A stretch of 64,000 bases of DNA. Source: Heterobasidion occidentale. Lineage: Eukaryota; Basidiomycota; Agaricomycetes; Russulales; Bondarzewiaceae. Below the pieces are notes generated by a model. The model was not told the origin of the DNA. It saw only the letters and a list, made by a program, of their open reading frames with translations, and made no database searches. The translations under genes and the position numbers were made by a program. This document shows positions 12,648 through 23,464 of the stretch, in pieces (the stretch's first letter is position 1; every line of letters starts with the position of its first letter). Location of the stretch: positions 806,001-870,000 of the forward strand of contig JBCAQO010000003.1 of the NCBI GenBank assembly GCA_039111635.1, read 5' to 3'.

Positions 12648-15600
12648 ATGAACATCGCTCACCCCGTCCCGTCCACCGTCACGAGCATATCCTTCTCGTT
12701 CTTCACCACAGAAGATGTTCGCCGCATCTCTGTCAAACAAATCACAAATCCGGTTCTGCTCGACGATTTGAATAGGCCGAATGTTGGAGGTCTCTATGAC
12801 CCTTCACTGGGCCCTGCGGGGAGACAAGACATGTGCGTCGCGTCTGCTCGTAACATCCGTGTATCCTCTGAATGCCTTGCAGCTGCGCAACATGCCAACA
12901 GACGTACTACGGCTGTCCTGGACACTTCGGCCATATTGAGTTGCCATCCCCTGTCTTCCACCCGTTGTTCATGCAAAATACATACAACCTCCTCCGCGCG
13001 ACTTGTCTTTTCTGTCACCACTTCAAACTTAGCAGGCCAGTGGTGCGTGCAAACATACGCATTATGCATCAGACACTCTTATGAACTCGAAATATTCCAG
13101 TTGATTAAGTACGCAGCTAAATTTCGTTTACTGGAACACGGTCTTCTGGAGGCTGCGAAGGGCTTGGACGATCTACAGATGAAGGTCAAATTGCGGAAGG
13201 GCGAGGAGGAGGACGACACTCCTGAGGAAACAGAGCATGAATGGGCGACAAGGATAAACCTCTATGTCCAGATCCAGCTGATGCGAGCCTCGGGGAGCAA
13301 GCGCGACAATTACAAGGACAGTCTCGTCTTCCAGGCAAGAAAAGATCTAATCGCGGAGTTCTTGCGGACTGCCCTCACAAAAAAGTGCTCCAATACCGGA
13401 TGCGGCGCGTACGTGATTCTACTCATATGTCTTTCATGCCGAAATGACTTCGTAAGGGTAGGTTCGGGTATACATTCCGCAAAGAAGGGCACACGAAAAT
13501 CATAGAGCTAGACCTTACCGTCAAGCAAAAGGCCATGCACGAAGCTTTAGGGCTCAGACGCGCCAACGTCATGTGGGGCCAGAAGGGTTCTTCATCTACA
13601 AGGGATACGGCGAGGGAGGAGGACTCTGATGTCGAAATGTCCGACACTGAACCTGCAGGCGACGCTACTTTCTCTGACGAAGAATCTGATGAAGAAGACA
13701 CGCCTAAGGCAAAAGACGACAAACTTCCTAGAGCCGCCAACGGACGTGTCAAGACTTTACGAGGCCGGAACGAGCGCATCATGGCTCCAGAAGAGTGTCG
13801 CGCTCACCTTCGTCGTCTATTTTCTAACGAGACTGTCTTGTGCTCACTTGTTTTCGGTCGCCACGGTCCTTTAGCTCCCGTCAACCCCCAGGGCTTGTCA
13901 ATTGCTTCGGCAGACATGTTCTTCATGGAAGTCATCCCTGTTGCACCGACGCGATTCCGACCACCAGCCGTCATGGGAGAGACGCTTTTTGAGCATCCGC
14001 AGAATGAACTGTTGTCGAAGGTGCTCAACACATCATATCGCCTCCGGGACCTCAACGCGGACCTGCGCGCTGCTTCCATCAAATCCGCAGATTTCGACGA
14101 CACTGAGAGGCGCAGGATCCTAGGACAACTCTTGGAAGGGCTAGTACAACTGCAAGTTGATGTCAACAGTTTCATTGATAGCAGCAAGAATCCCGCGCCG
14201 GTAAGGCAAGGGAAGTTGCCACCAGCCGGTGTGAAGCAGGGTCTAGAGAAGAAAGAGGGCCTGTTCCGAATGCATATGATGGTGCGCTTTTTTCAACATC
14301 CCATATAATGTGCATTTGTCATGTTTTCCGTAGGGCAAACGTGTCAATTACGCAGCTCGTTCCGTCATATCTCCTGATGTTAACATCGAGCCGAATGAGA
14401 TCGGCATACCCCCTGTATTCGCGCAGAAGCTCACATTCCCCGAACCTGTCACGCCGACAAATTTCCATGAGATGCGCCAGTTGGTCATCAACGGATCCCA
14501 GAAGTACCCCGGAGCGTCAATTGTGGAATACGAAGATGGCCATCAACAATTCTTGGTAACTTGTTCACCATACTGCGTTTTTTTTGCATGGTTTGAGCTC
14601 TATCACATAGGACAAACTCACAGTAGAGCAGCGGACGGCGATCGCCAATCAGCTTTTAACCCCTCAAGATGATGTCCGCAATGCTCCCCGCCAGGGTCTT
14701 TCTACTCGAACCACTTCGGTCAACAAGAAAGTATACCGACATCTCAGAGATGGAGATATGCTCATTCTCAACCGACAACCTACATTACACAAGCCGAGCA
14801 TGATGGCACATAAAGCTCGAGTTCTCAAGGGTGAAAAGACAATTCGTATGCATTACGCAAATTGGTACGAGGACTTGGCATATCGTACATTCTCTGCCCA
14901 CATGCTCAATGCTCCGTGTCTGTAGTAATTCTTATAATGGTAAGGTGTTCAATTCGATTCAGTTGGGAAATCTCTCATGGCTTACTCTGCCCATTAGCTG
15001 ACTTCGATGGAGATGGTTAGTGTCCGCTTCTTCATGACATGTTCATACGCTAAATTATCAATCCCAGAAATGAATATACATTTCCCCCGTGAGTAGCTCG
15101 CTTGCAATAACGCTTTCTTAGCGCCTGACGCAGAACATCAGAAAATGAGGTTGCTCGTGCGGAAGCAATGATGATTGCAAACACAGACAACCAGTACCTG
15201 GTACCTACCTCCGGAAAACCATTGCGCGGTCTCATTCAAGACCACGTTGTTGCTGGAGTGTGGATGACCAGCCAGGATGCATTCTTCTCACGAGAGGAGT
15301 ACTTCCAGCTTCTCTACGGCGCCCTCCGACCGGAAGAAGAAACATCACACTACTCAGGCCGTTTGGTCACGTTGCCACCAACAATATGGAGACCTAAACC
15401 TTTGTGGACTGGAAAACAGATTGTAAGATGATTCATCACCTGTTGTTTCTCTTCGTGTGGCTTATGAGTGTTTAGATTTCCACTGTACTCTTGAATATTA
15501 CACCGAGTAATGCTGAAGGCCTCAACCTCACAGCAAAAGCGAAGGTTCCTGGCAGTGCATGGGGTCCCGGGTCCGGTGACGATCAAGTCATCTTCATGGA

Positions 15601-18600
15601 TGGCGAACTACTTCGTGGCGTTCTGGATAAATCCGCATTCGGTGCAACTGATTATGGTTTAGTGCATTCAGTCTACGAACTTTATGGTGCAGATGTCGCA
15701 GGAAGGCTGTTGGGCGTCCTCAGTCGTTTGTTCACAAAATTCCTCCAGCATCGTGCATTCACTTGTCGTATGGATGATTTGGCGTTAACAGCCTCAGGTG
15801 ACGCGAAGCGTGCAGAGCTCATTCGTCAAGGTGAGAACCTGGGCACTGAAGGCGCCATTGACAATTTCCCGTCACTTGCCAGTACTCCCGCTGCTGAACA
15901 GCCCGCCGCTCTCGCTCGTCTTCTCCAGGACGTTTTACGCGACGATAGCAAGATGGCTGGCCTTGATATGTCTGTGAAGACCAAATTGACGAAGCTGACG
16001 AAGTCGATCGCGGACGCATGCATGCCTCACGAACTTTGGCGCAAGTTTCCGCACAACCACATGCAGGCTATGACGCTCTCTGGCGCAAAGGGAACCGCAG
16101 TCAATGCTCAGCAAATTTCTTGTGCGCTGGGACAACAGGAGCTGGAGGGTCGTCGTGTCCCTGTCATGGTCAGCGGAAAGACGCTTCCTTCCTTCAAGCC
16201 ATTCGAGACGAGGGCCATCGCCGGTGGTTATGTCGCTAGCAGATTCTTAACTGGCGTGAAACCTCAAGAGTTTTTCTTCCATTGCATGGCTGGCCGCGAA
16301 GGTCTCATCGACACTGCTGTCAAGACTTCGCGTTCTGGGTATCTTCAGCGATCACTCATCAAACACCTTGAGGGCATCCGTGTTCATTACGATAACACGG
16401 TTCGCGGCGCTGACGACTCCGTCTACCAGTTCTATTATGGTGGGGACGCTTTGGATGTAACGAAACAGAAGCACCTGTACCAGTTCGCATTTATGGCGCA
16501 GAATGCGGTGTCATTCCTCAGCAGGTACCAGGTCAGGGATATCGCAGGCAAGGTGGACGACGAAGAGGCCGCAAGCCATATGAAGAAGGTACTCAAGAGA
16601 TCGACGAAGCGCGAGCTCAACGCGCCGTCCAAGAGGGACAAGTACGACACGACTATGACGATATTCAACCCAGTCCGCTTCCTTGGCAGCACTTCTGAGA
16701 AGTTTGCGGAGAAACTAGATGAGTATCTGAAGGCGAATCCGGATAAACTGCTCAAGTCGTCCGATGGAGGGGCTGTCCAAGTCAAGCGACGATATCCCTT
16801 ACTGGCAGCAAAACGACTGAGATTGCTGATGAACTTCAAGTATATGCGGAGCATCATAGAGCCTGGTGAAGCTGTTGGGCTCTTGGCTGGCCAAGGGTGA
16901 GCAGTTATCTTACCAAGTCGCTCTTACATGCGACTGACGATGACGATTGCCAGTGTTGGAGAGCCATCGACGCAGATGACCTTAAACACTTTCCATTTTG
17001 CCGGTCACGGAGCCGCAAACGTCACCCTTGGTATCCCTCGTCTTCGTGAAATCATCATGACGGCGTCCACCAAGCCAAAAACTCCGTCCATGACCATGAC
17101 TGTCTCCAAGGACACCCCAATCCCTGTAGTCGATGCCTTCTGCAAAAAAGCCAGCCGTCTCACACTTTCTCAGGTGGTCGACAGTGTCTCTGTTACAGAG
17201 CGCCTGGTCGTAAGTGGAGCCTCCAGGAGCAAAAACTTCGTCATCGACATCAAATTCTTCCCTGAGGAGGAATACCGAGAAGAGTATGATGTCGAGCCTG
17301 TGGAGATCCTGCAGGTCTTCAGCGCGCGGTTCCCACTTTTGTTGCGCCGCGAAATTCAATTGGAGATGAAAAGGCTTGACACTGATTTAAAAAGCCAAAT
17401 AGCGGAACTCGGCAAGGGCAAGGGTTCGAGCAAACGTGGAGAGGAAGCTGAAGATGGAGACGAGGAGGAGGAAGAGCCTAAAAGAGGTGGACGGAACGAT
17501 GACGAGGCCAGTGAAGTTGGGGATGGAGACGCATCTGGGGAGAAAAGAAAGAGGCAGGCCAAGCAGCAGGAGTCGTATGAGTCGGACAGTGAAGATGAGG
17601 AGAGCGAAGGAGAACTTGATGATGCGGCCATTGAAGCTGCGTATGCATCGGAAGGGGATGATACGGGTTCTGTGGAAGACGACGACCACAAACCAAAAGC
17701 AAAGAAGGGAAAAGGTCTGTCGGCCATGGTCGGCAAAATCGAAGAATCTTTCCTAGATCGTTTCCCTCGTGCAACGGCGTTCAAGTTCCGTGGGACGGGA
17801 TGTACCATTGAGCTGGAGGTACGTTGATATGGTTCATTGACTGATAGCTTTCAGATTCATTGTTTTCTTCTAGTTTGGGTCGGACCTGCCCAAATTACTC
17901 TTGGTAGGTATCGTCGAACGGACATGCGTAAAATCGATTGTTAGGGAGATTCCTAGCATCACAGACTGTTTCCGCGTACGCGAGCTAAGTAGAGACGGCA
18001 CTGTGAAGGTGAGTGCTTCGAATTTTCTTCATTGTTTTGTCCAACACAGTATGCAGATCATGACCAATGGTTCCAATTTCCGCGGAATATGGGAATTTGC
18101 ATGCAGCGATGAGCATAGTATGATCGACGAGGACGACATATACTCGAACGACGTCTATGCGATTTTGTGCACGTATGGGGTCGAAATGGCGCGCGCGGCC
18201 ATAGTCCGGGAGATGAGCGGTGTGTTCGATGTATACAAGATTGACGTCGACATCAGGCACATGGAACTGATCGCGGATTACATGGTCAGTCTTCTCCTTG
18301 ATGCCGGAGTGTAAATGGCTAATGCAATCTTTTTATAACTCAATCCTAGACGTTCGAGGGCGGATACAAGCCATTCAATCGCAAGGGCATAGGGATGCAT
18401 TCCTCACCCTTGCTCAAAGCATCATTTGAGACGACAGCTTCTTTCTTGTCTGATGCGACGCTATATGGCGACTTTGACGACCTACGAACGCCCTCTGGGA
18501 ACCTCGTCGTTGGAAGGCCAAGTATGAGTGGAACAGGTGTATTCGATGTAGTCACACCGCTAGTGCAGGATGCGAGAGGCCAAAATGGTACCCAGGCATA

Positions 18601-18601
18601 G
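12648..18601 (+). CDS. RPA190: RNA polymerase I largest subunit
   Basis: This is the catalytic subunit of nucleolar Pol I. The N-terminal zinc site reads [17 protein letters not shown] across an intron; a second pair is CLFCHHF. The Mg2+-binding active-site motif NADFDGDEMN is encoded by three micro-exons (14926-14939, 14998-15015, 15068-15088). The bridge-helix/trigger-loop region shows [18 protein letters not shown] near 16285. The Pol I-specific acidic insert (about 17440-17690, EDGDEEEEE and [10 protein letters not shown]) precedes the C-terminal jaw and clamp segments, with [15 protein letters not shown] and [19 protein letters not shown]. About fourteen introns, mostly 48-62 bases, leave roughly 1,700 residues, normal for RPA190. 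The intron at about 18009-18056 has no in-frame stop. The C-terminus is complete, ending at a TAG. Confidence 0.96.
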
Positions 18602-18959
18602 GGCAACAAGTCTCCGGGAAAAGCCTATGATCTTTCTGTAGCTGTTTGTATCTTACCCCACTGTGTTCTACCGTCCCTCTCTTTCTCGGGCATTTTTGGT
18701 TTTAAAATACTTGATGTGATCAGCATTCGCGGGTTGACCTGATGCGGGTGATATTGACGCGTTACGCGACGCGACTAATTAGTTGTGACGTTACGCGTTG
18801 TTGTGTCTTGTTTATCATACGCGCGTGAAGGGTGCTTCTCTCATCTTGAGATCTTGAACCTCAACCACATCTACACCCCAACCTCACAATCCTATCGCCC
18901 ACATACTTGCTCCTCGACCTTCATTCGTTAACAGCGATACACACTAATTGTGGTGAAAG

Positions 18960-19967
18960 ATGATTCGTGGAGCATTGCTCGAACTTCCTCTCGAGCGATT
19001 CGTTTCATCGACCACAGACCCGAATGTGCCGTCGAGCTCCCTCACTCACAGTCCTTTCACACATCCTAGATCCAACAAACGTCCTCACTCTCCTGGCGTA
19101 CCGACGCCCTTTAGCCCTGCTAAGCGGCGGATCCTTATCCAAGAGGGCATCTTATCACCTCCAAAGCCGCGCAGTCCGCGTCTGGGTTTACCGACGTCAT
19201 CTGCTGCTCGGCATCGATTCGCGCCCGAGTACTTCCAAAGTCTCGTTCAGGGTCCCGAAAGTCCCGCCATGAAACTAGATTTTGGCTTCGAGTCCAAAGC
19301 GGAGGAGGGGCCGTCGTCGAGAGTAGCGAGCCCCGTTATCACAGCACCTCAGGCGCTTCGGAATGAAGCAGTTCAGGCGAAGAAAACGCGAACGTCACCA
19401 CGTTTCGCTCAGCTCGCATCACAGACGAGCTCGACACCAAAGCCGCTCTCGCGGTCAGACCTCTCGCGGACGAAGTCGAGGGTCCACGTCGCCTCTCCCT
19501 CGCCGCGTGTAAAGACTGCACCGCCGACTATGGCCCCCCGCGAGGTGCCGCCCGTGCCCGATCGCCACTCCGTTCACTATCCTGGGTTCGATGTCTTCCA
19601 GGACACGCATATCTTGCTCCCTCACGCTTTTCGAGCGCCCGATGCGGTGCCCGTGAAAGATCAGGAGAGGGAGAGGGATGCGGAGAAAGAGAACCTACCC
19701 CCGCGCAGGAGGCCCTGCAAAGGCGTACTTGCCGACGTCACCGCGGTGGAGGCGAAGAAGAAAGCTGGGGTTGCGCCGATTATCGGGACGCCGCAGGGCA
19801 AGGCTGTCGATGAACGAGGGGCAGGAGCAGAGTCGCCTACGCCCCGACGGTCAGCAAGGTTGTGCACGCCCGCCGAGGGAGCAGCGTCGCCCGAGCTCAA
19901 GGGGAGACGGAAACTGATGGATAAAGCCAACCAGATAGACAGCGATGGTGATATCGTCATGCACTAA
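18960..19967 (+). CDS. Unrecognised disordered protein with a KEN box
   Basis: An uninterrupted 335-residue frame, unusual here because its neighbours have many introns. The protein is Ser/Pro/Arg-rich and mostly disordered. It carries many SP/TP sites (HSPGVPTPFSPAKRR, PPKPRSPRLGLP, SPTPRRSARL), which are CDK-type phosphorylation motifs, and a KEN triplet in AEKENLPPRRRPCKG, the form recognised by the anaphase-promoting complex. It ends DSDGDIVMH. I do not recognise a family. The combination suggests a cell-cycle-regulated nuclear protein, which is inference. The ATG follows a C/T-rich leader and is the first in frame. Confidence 0.6.
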   Translation: MIRGALLELPLERFVSSTTDPNVPSSSLTHSPFTHPRSNKRPHSPGVPTPFSPAKRRILIQEGILSPPKPRSPRLGLPTSSAARHRFAPEYFQSLVQGPESPAMKLDFGFESKAEEGPSSRVASPVITAPQALRNEAVQAKKTRTSPRFAQLASQTSSTPKPLSRSDLSRTKSRVHVASPSPRVKTAPPTMAPREVPPVPDRHSVHYPGFDVFQDTHILLPHAFRAPDAVPVKDQERERDAEKENLPPRRRPCKGVLADVTAVEAKKKAGVAPIIGTPQGKAVDERGAGAESPTPRRSARLCTPAEGAASPELKGRRKLMDKANQIDSDGDIVMH

Positions 19968-21200
19968 TCGGTGTGCCTTTCGGTTCTCAGATTTCAGCAC
20001 CAGTTCCCAATCTCTTTTCGATATCAGGTCGTTCATTCCATCTCCCCCTCATCCATATTTACTATGATTCCCGTCTCCCTTTATATATCCCTTATTGATC
20101 TAGAGACGCATGTACCTCTCTTGGACTGATCAATCGCTTGACGGAGTTCTACCCTATCCTACTACATAGCATACCATGGACTCCTCTCTGGGCATAACAC
20201 TCACTAACCTCACCATACAAATGTGTATAACATTCTGAATTGGTATCGGATAAGGCAGTTTGATATTGTCAATGGTGGGTGTTTTTTTCGTCTTCCCATT
20301 TGTACAGGGAGAATCGACAGTACCGTATCAGCCTGTCCTCTCACAATTCATGCGCAACGGCGCGTTCGTACAAGGGTCCTGAAGAGCAGACCACCCAAGA
20401 GGCTGATAGCACGATCTGATGCCACTTAATTCAACGTAGGTTCGCAGTCTTCAAAGGACTTCAGATGACATACGTATCGTATATTGAGCACCGCCCTAGT
20501 CCAGTGCTTACCTCAAAAGAGAACACTGTTTAGCACCGCCCCATCTGTCTAAGGTACACGAGAGCATGTGTATTCCTATTTCCAGAATCAGAGGGATTCT
20601 ATTTCTGGGAGAGGTACATGCCTGTGACGTTCGCACTGCCCGCACCGAGAGATTTCGACTCGGAGTCTCGACAGGTGGGCCATCAACGCGAGCGCCCAGT
20701 GAGCGCCCCCACGACTGCGCAGCTCGGAGCTTGAGCCTGTCCATGATTGCGAGGCACGACCCATGACATTGTGCACTTCAACGGTGAACGTCTCGGATGG
20801 CAGCACAGGCAAGACTTGAACGTTTGAACTCGGGGCCAAGTAAAGCTGTTCGTCCAGTGTGTGATACCGATGCTGTGCACGCAGATGATTCTGGATGTGA
20901 CCGAGAGAACGTTGCATAGCCCAGCGACGGTGAGTCCTGAGAGCGTTGGTCAAGAGAGGAGGCGGTCTGGTGACATGCCGACAGCATTCCAACACGGACG
21001 CTCCCAGGCGCCCTTCCTTTTATAATTGACTCCCACCTGCGACGTCTGCTGCGCACCCACCCCTCCGTCCGTCCCGACCAAGGCGCATTATTCCCTCCGG
21101 CGTCCACCTTTCCGCAGTGTGCCCTTTCGAACTTAAAAAGTCCTGCTGAGCATACCCGGAAGCTTCACCCGTCCCAAGCTCGAAAAGTCAGACCACAGCC
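19968..21200. other. Intergenic, no gene recognised
   Basis: About 1.2 kb. Open frames on both strands between 20500 and 21110 have no recognisable domains and overlap each other. The last 100 bases are C/T-rich and should include the stomatin-gene promoter. Confidence 0.4.
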
Positions 21201-22554
21201 ATGTCTGCAGCGAACGGCCAAGACCGCAAGGACCGCCTTCATTCCCCAACCGAGAGCACGTCCTCTCGTGGGAACGTCGTCGACCATGATGCTCCCCACG
21301 GTGTGTTTCTCTTGCCCTGTCCGAGCTCCACCGAGCTTAAAGGCTGACCTTCTTCTCCTTGTCGGCGCTGCCATGTCGCTAGTGACTGAGGAAGCTGCTG
21401 CTAGGCCACATCCCACCGACAGACATGTCATTCGGGTACAGCCTCTGAAGAGGCAGGAAATGCAGGTTCGTCCCCAGGCCGTATCACTCTCAATATCGTT
21501 GCATAACCTCTGCAACGCTTGCAGCCGTCCTACGCTCAAGACCTGGGCACAGGCGAAGTGACCCACGGTGTCTACGGCTCGTTGCTTCAAGTTCTAGGTT
21601 CGTGCGTCGGTTTCTGCGGTGCCATCCCTTGTTGCCCGTTCCCCAACCCCTTCCGCGAGGTCAACCAGGGTGCGTTTCTCTCATTGTATCTTTGACCGAA
21701 GTTATGAACCGCTCCGCACGCCAGGGTCCGTCGGCCTCGTTACCCGTTTCGGAAAGTTCTACAAGTCCGTCGACCCCGGCTTGGTCCAGGTCAACGTCTG
21801 CACCGAGTCGCTCCGTATTGTGGACGTCAAGATTCAAATCAGCCCGATTGGAAGACAGACGGTCATCACCCGCGACAACGTCAACGTCGAAATGTAGGCC
21901 CTTCATCTACCCTTTCCTCTCTCCCCACGCGCTGACATTTTCCCCTCGCTCAGCGACTCGGTAATCTACTTCCAAATCGTAAACCCCTACCGCTCTGCTT
22001 TCGGCATCACCGACCTGCGTCAAGCCCTCATCGAGCGCGCCCAGACGACCCTCCGGCACGTCGTCGGCGCACGGGCGGTGCAGTCCGTCGTGACCGAGCG
22101 CGAGGCGATCGCGTTCGAGATCGCCGAGATCGTAGGCGACGTCGCGGACAAGTGGGGCGTCGCGATCGAGGGCATCCTCATCAAGGACATCATCTTCTCC
22201 CCTGAGGTCTCTGCCTCGCTCTCGTCTGCGGCGCAGCAGAAGCGCATCGGCGAGTCCAAGGTCATCGCCGCCCGCGCGGAGGTCGACTCGGCGCGCCTGA
22301 TGCGCCAGGCCGCGGACATCCTCGCGAGCCCCGCTGCGATGCAGATCCGGCAGCTCGAGGCGCTCCAGGCGATGGCGAAGACGGCGAACACCAAGGTTGT
22401 GTTTGTGCCGATGCAGCTGCAGAGCGACGTCGCAGGACAGCTGGCGAACAGCTCCGCTGGCGCTGGACCGAGCGCGGCCGTACTGAGCGAGAGCGGAGAT
22501 GGTCTCGGCGGGGCTGGTCGCGCGGGTCTGCTCAACAGCATGTCCGACATCTAA
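21201..22554 (+). CDS. Stomatin-like band 7/SPFH protein
   Basis: SPFH proteins form membrane-attached oligomers that organise membrane microdomains and regulate channels or proteases. The body is clear: GSVGLVTRFGKFYKSVDPGL, then QTVITRDNVNVEIDSVIYFQ, IERAQTTLRHVVGARAVQSV, ILIKDIIFSPE, and the helical block ARAEVDSARLMRQAADILAS ending in LLNSMSDI. Upstream is a cysteine-containing hydrophobic stretch, LLQVLGSCVGFCGAIPCCP, likely the membrane hairpin with acylable cysteines. Introns were joined at about 21672-21723 and 21894-21953. The 5' end is less certain: the ATG in a good context gives MSAANGQDRKDRLHS, but its link to the next exon (RHVIRVQPLKRQEMQ, ending 21464) needs a weak donor. The GC content and codon use become markedly GC-biased from the third exon on. 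Confidence 0.83.
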
Positions 22555-22982
22555 GCCCACACTCGATCCATCGCCCGTCTCACCCCTTGCCCCCCTCCGT
22601 CTTGACTCTGCCTTTCATGATCTAGTACTTTATATTTTTCACGGATATCACCACGTACTTCACGATCCCCGCTGCTTCCCGCGCTGTAATTTTTCGAGCG
22701 TTCGTGCTCCCATGCCTTTTGTACTACTCGTATGTTGTTTGACGGGTCCGTTCGCTTTCTTCGATACCGCCTCGCCGCTACGCTTTCGGAGCGTGTTCGT
22801 TGGCCTGCGTCGATCCGCTTGTACTACTGTAATTCTACCCGCCGCTTGGGCTGTTACTCTCCATATCCATTTTGACCAAGTCTTGCAGTTCGCTCTGTGT
22901 TTTGAGATTCATTCGAGGGTACCACCTATTTCGGAGCTTCGCACAGTCGCAGACCTTCGTGCAAGCCTTGATGTTTTTTTTG

Positions 22983-22990
22983 TATATAAA
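22983..22990 (+). promoter_or_regulatory. TATA element upstream of tRNA-Pro
   Basis: TATATAAA lies 26 bases before the first base of the tRNA. In fission yeast and plants such an upstream TATA assists TFIIIB placement on tRNA genes, and the spacing fits that role. Confidence 0.5.
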
Positions 22991-23015
22991 GGACATCAGA
23001 ATCCTTAACCCACAA

Positions 23016-23116
23016 GGCTCAATGGTCTAGTAGTATGATACTCGCTTCGGGTGATACACCCGCTTACTATGTAAGCAAGATGTGAGTGGTCTCGGGTTCA
23101 ATTCCCGATTGAGCCC
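23016..23116 (+). tRNA. tRNA-Pro (CGG) with a 29-nt intron
   Basis: The acceptor stem GGCTCAA pairs fully with TTGAGCC. The T arm is TCGGG-TTCAATT-CCCGA. The D arm contains TGGTCTAGTAGTATGA, as in fungal tRNA-Pro. The anticodon stem CTCGC pairs with GTGAG (one G-U), placing CGG at 23048-23050. The intron 23052-23080 sits in the canonical site one base 3' of the anticodon. CGG reads CCG proline codons, which should be frequent in the GC-rich genes nearby. Confidence 0.93.
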
Positions 23117-23122
23117 TTTTTT
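23117..23122 (+). terminator. Pol III terminator (T6)
   Basis: A run of six T residues directly follows the tRNA discriminator base, the normal termination signal for RNA polymerase III. Confidence 0.85.
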
Positions 23123-23464
23123 GCAAGGTCAATTTCTGCATTGAAGGCAGCCAGTGCAACAAGAGCTGTTCTAATATTTAGAAGCCACTTTTTGCAGTAT
23201 TTTTTGAGAGAGCTATGTTTTTTGAGAGCCGTGTTGGGGTCGAGCAGTGAGCTAGACGGACCGGGTGCGGTGGCGCAGCGGTTAACGCGTGGCGCGTCTT
23301 GAAGCTTGACGATCGACTTGTTACGAGCTGCTACGGCCACGATTTCGCGTAACGTCGTGCATTCCTTCCTCGGTCGACGCTTTTCTATTGCCACCGCTTT
23401 GCGCGGACTCTCAGATCCACCAGGCACAAGACCGACACCACATAGAGCACTACAACGTATTACT

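Noticed and set aside
23265..23340. tRNA-like box A (TGGCGCAGCGG at 23271) after tRNA-Pro
   Set aside because: No box B, acceptor stem or T run follows at the right distance; at best a decayed tRNA or SINE fragment.
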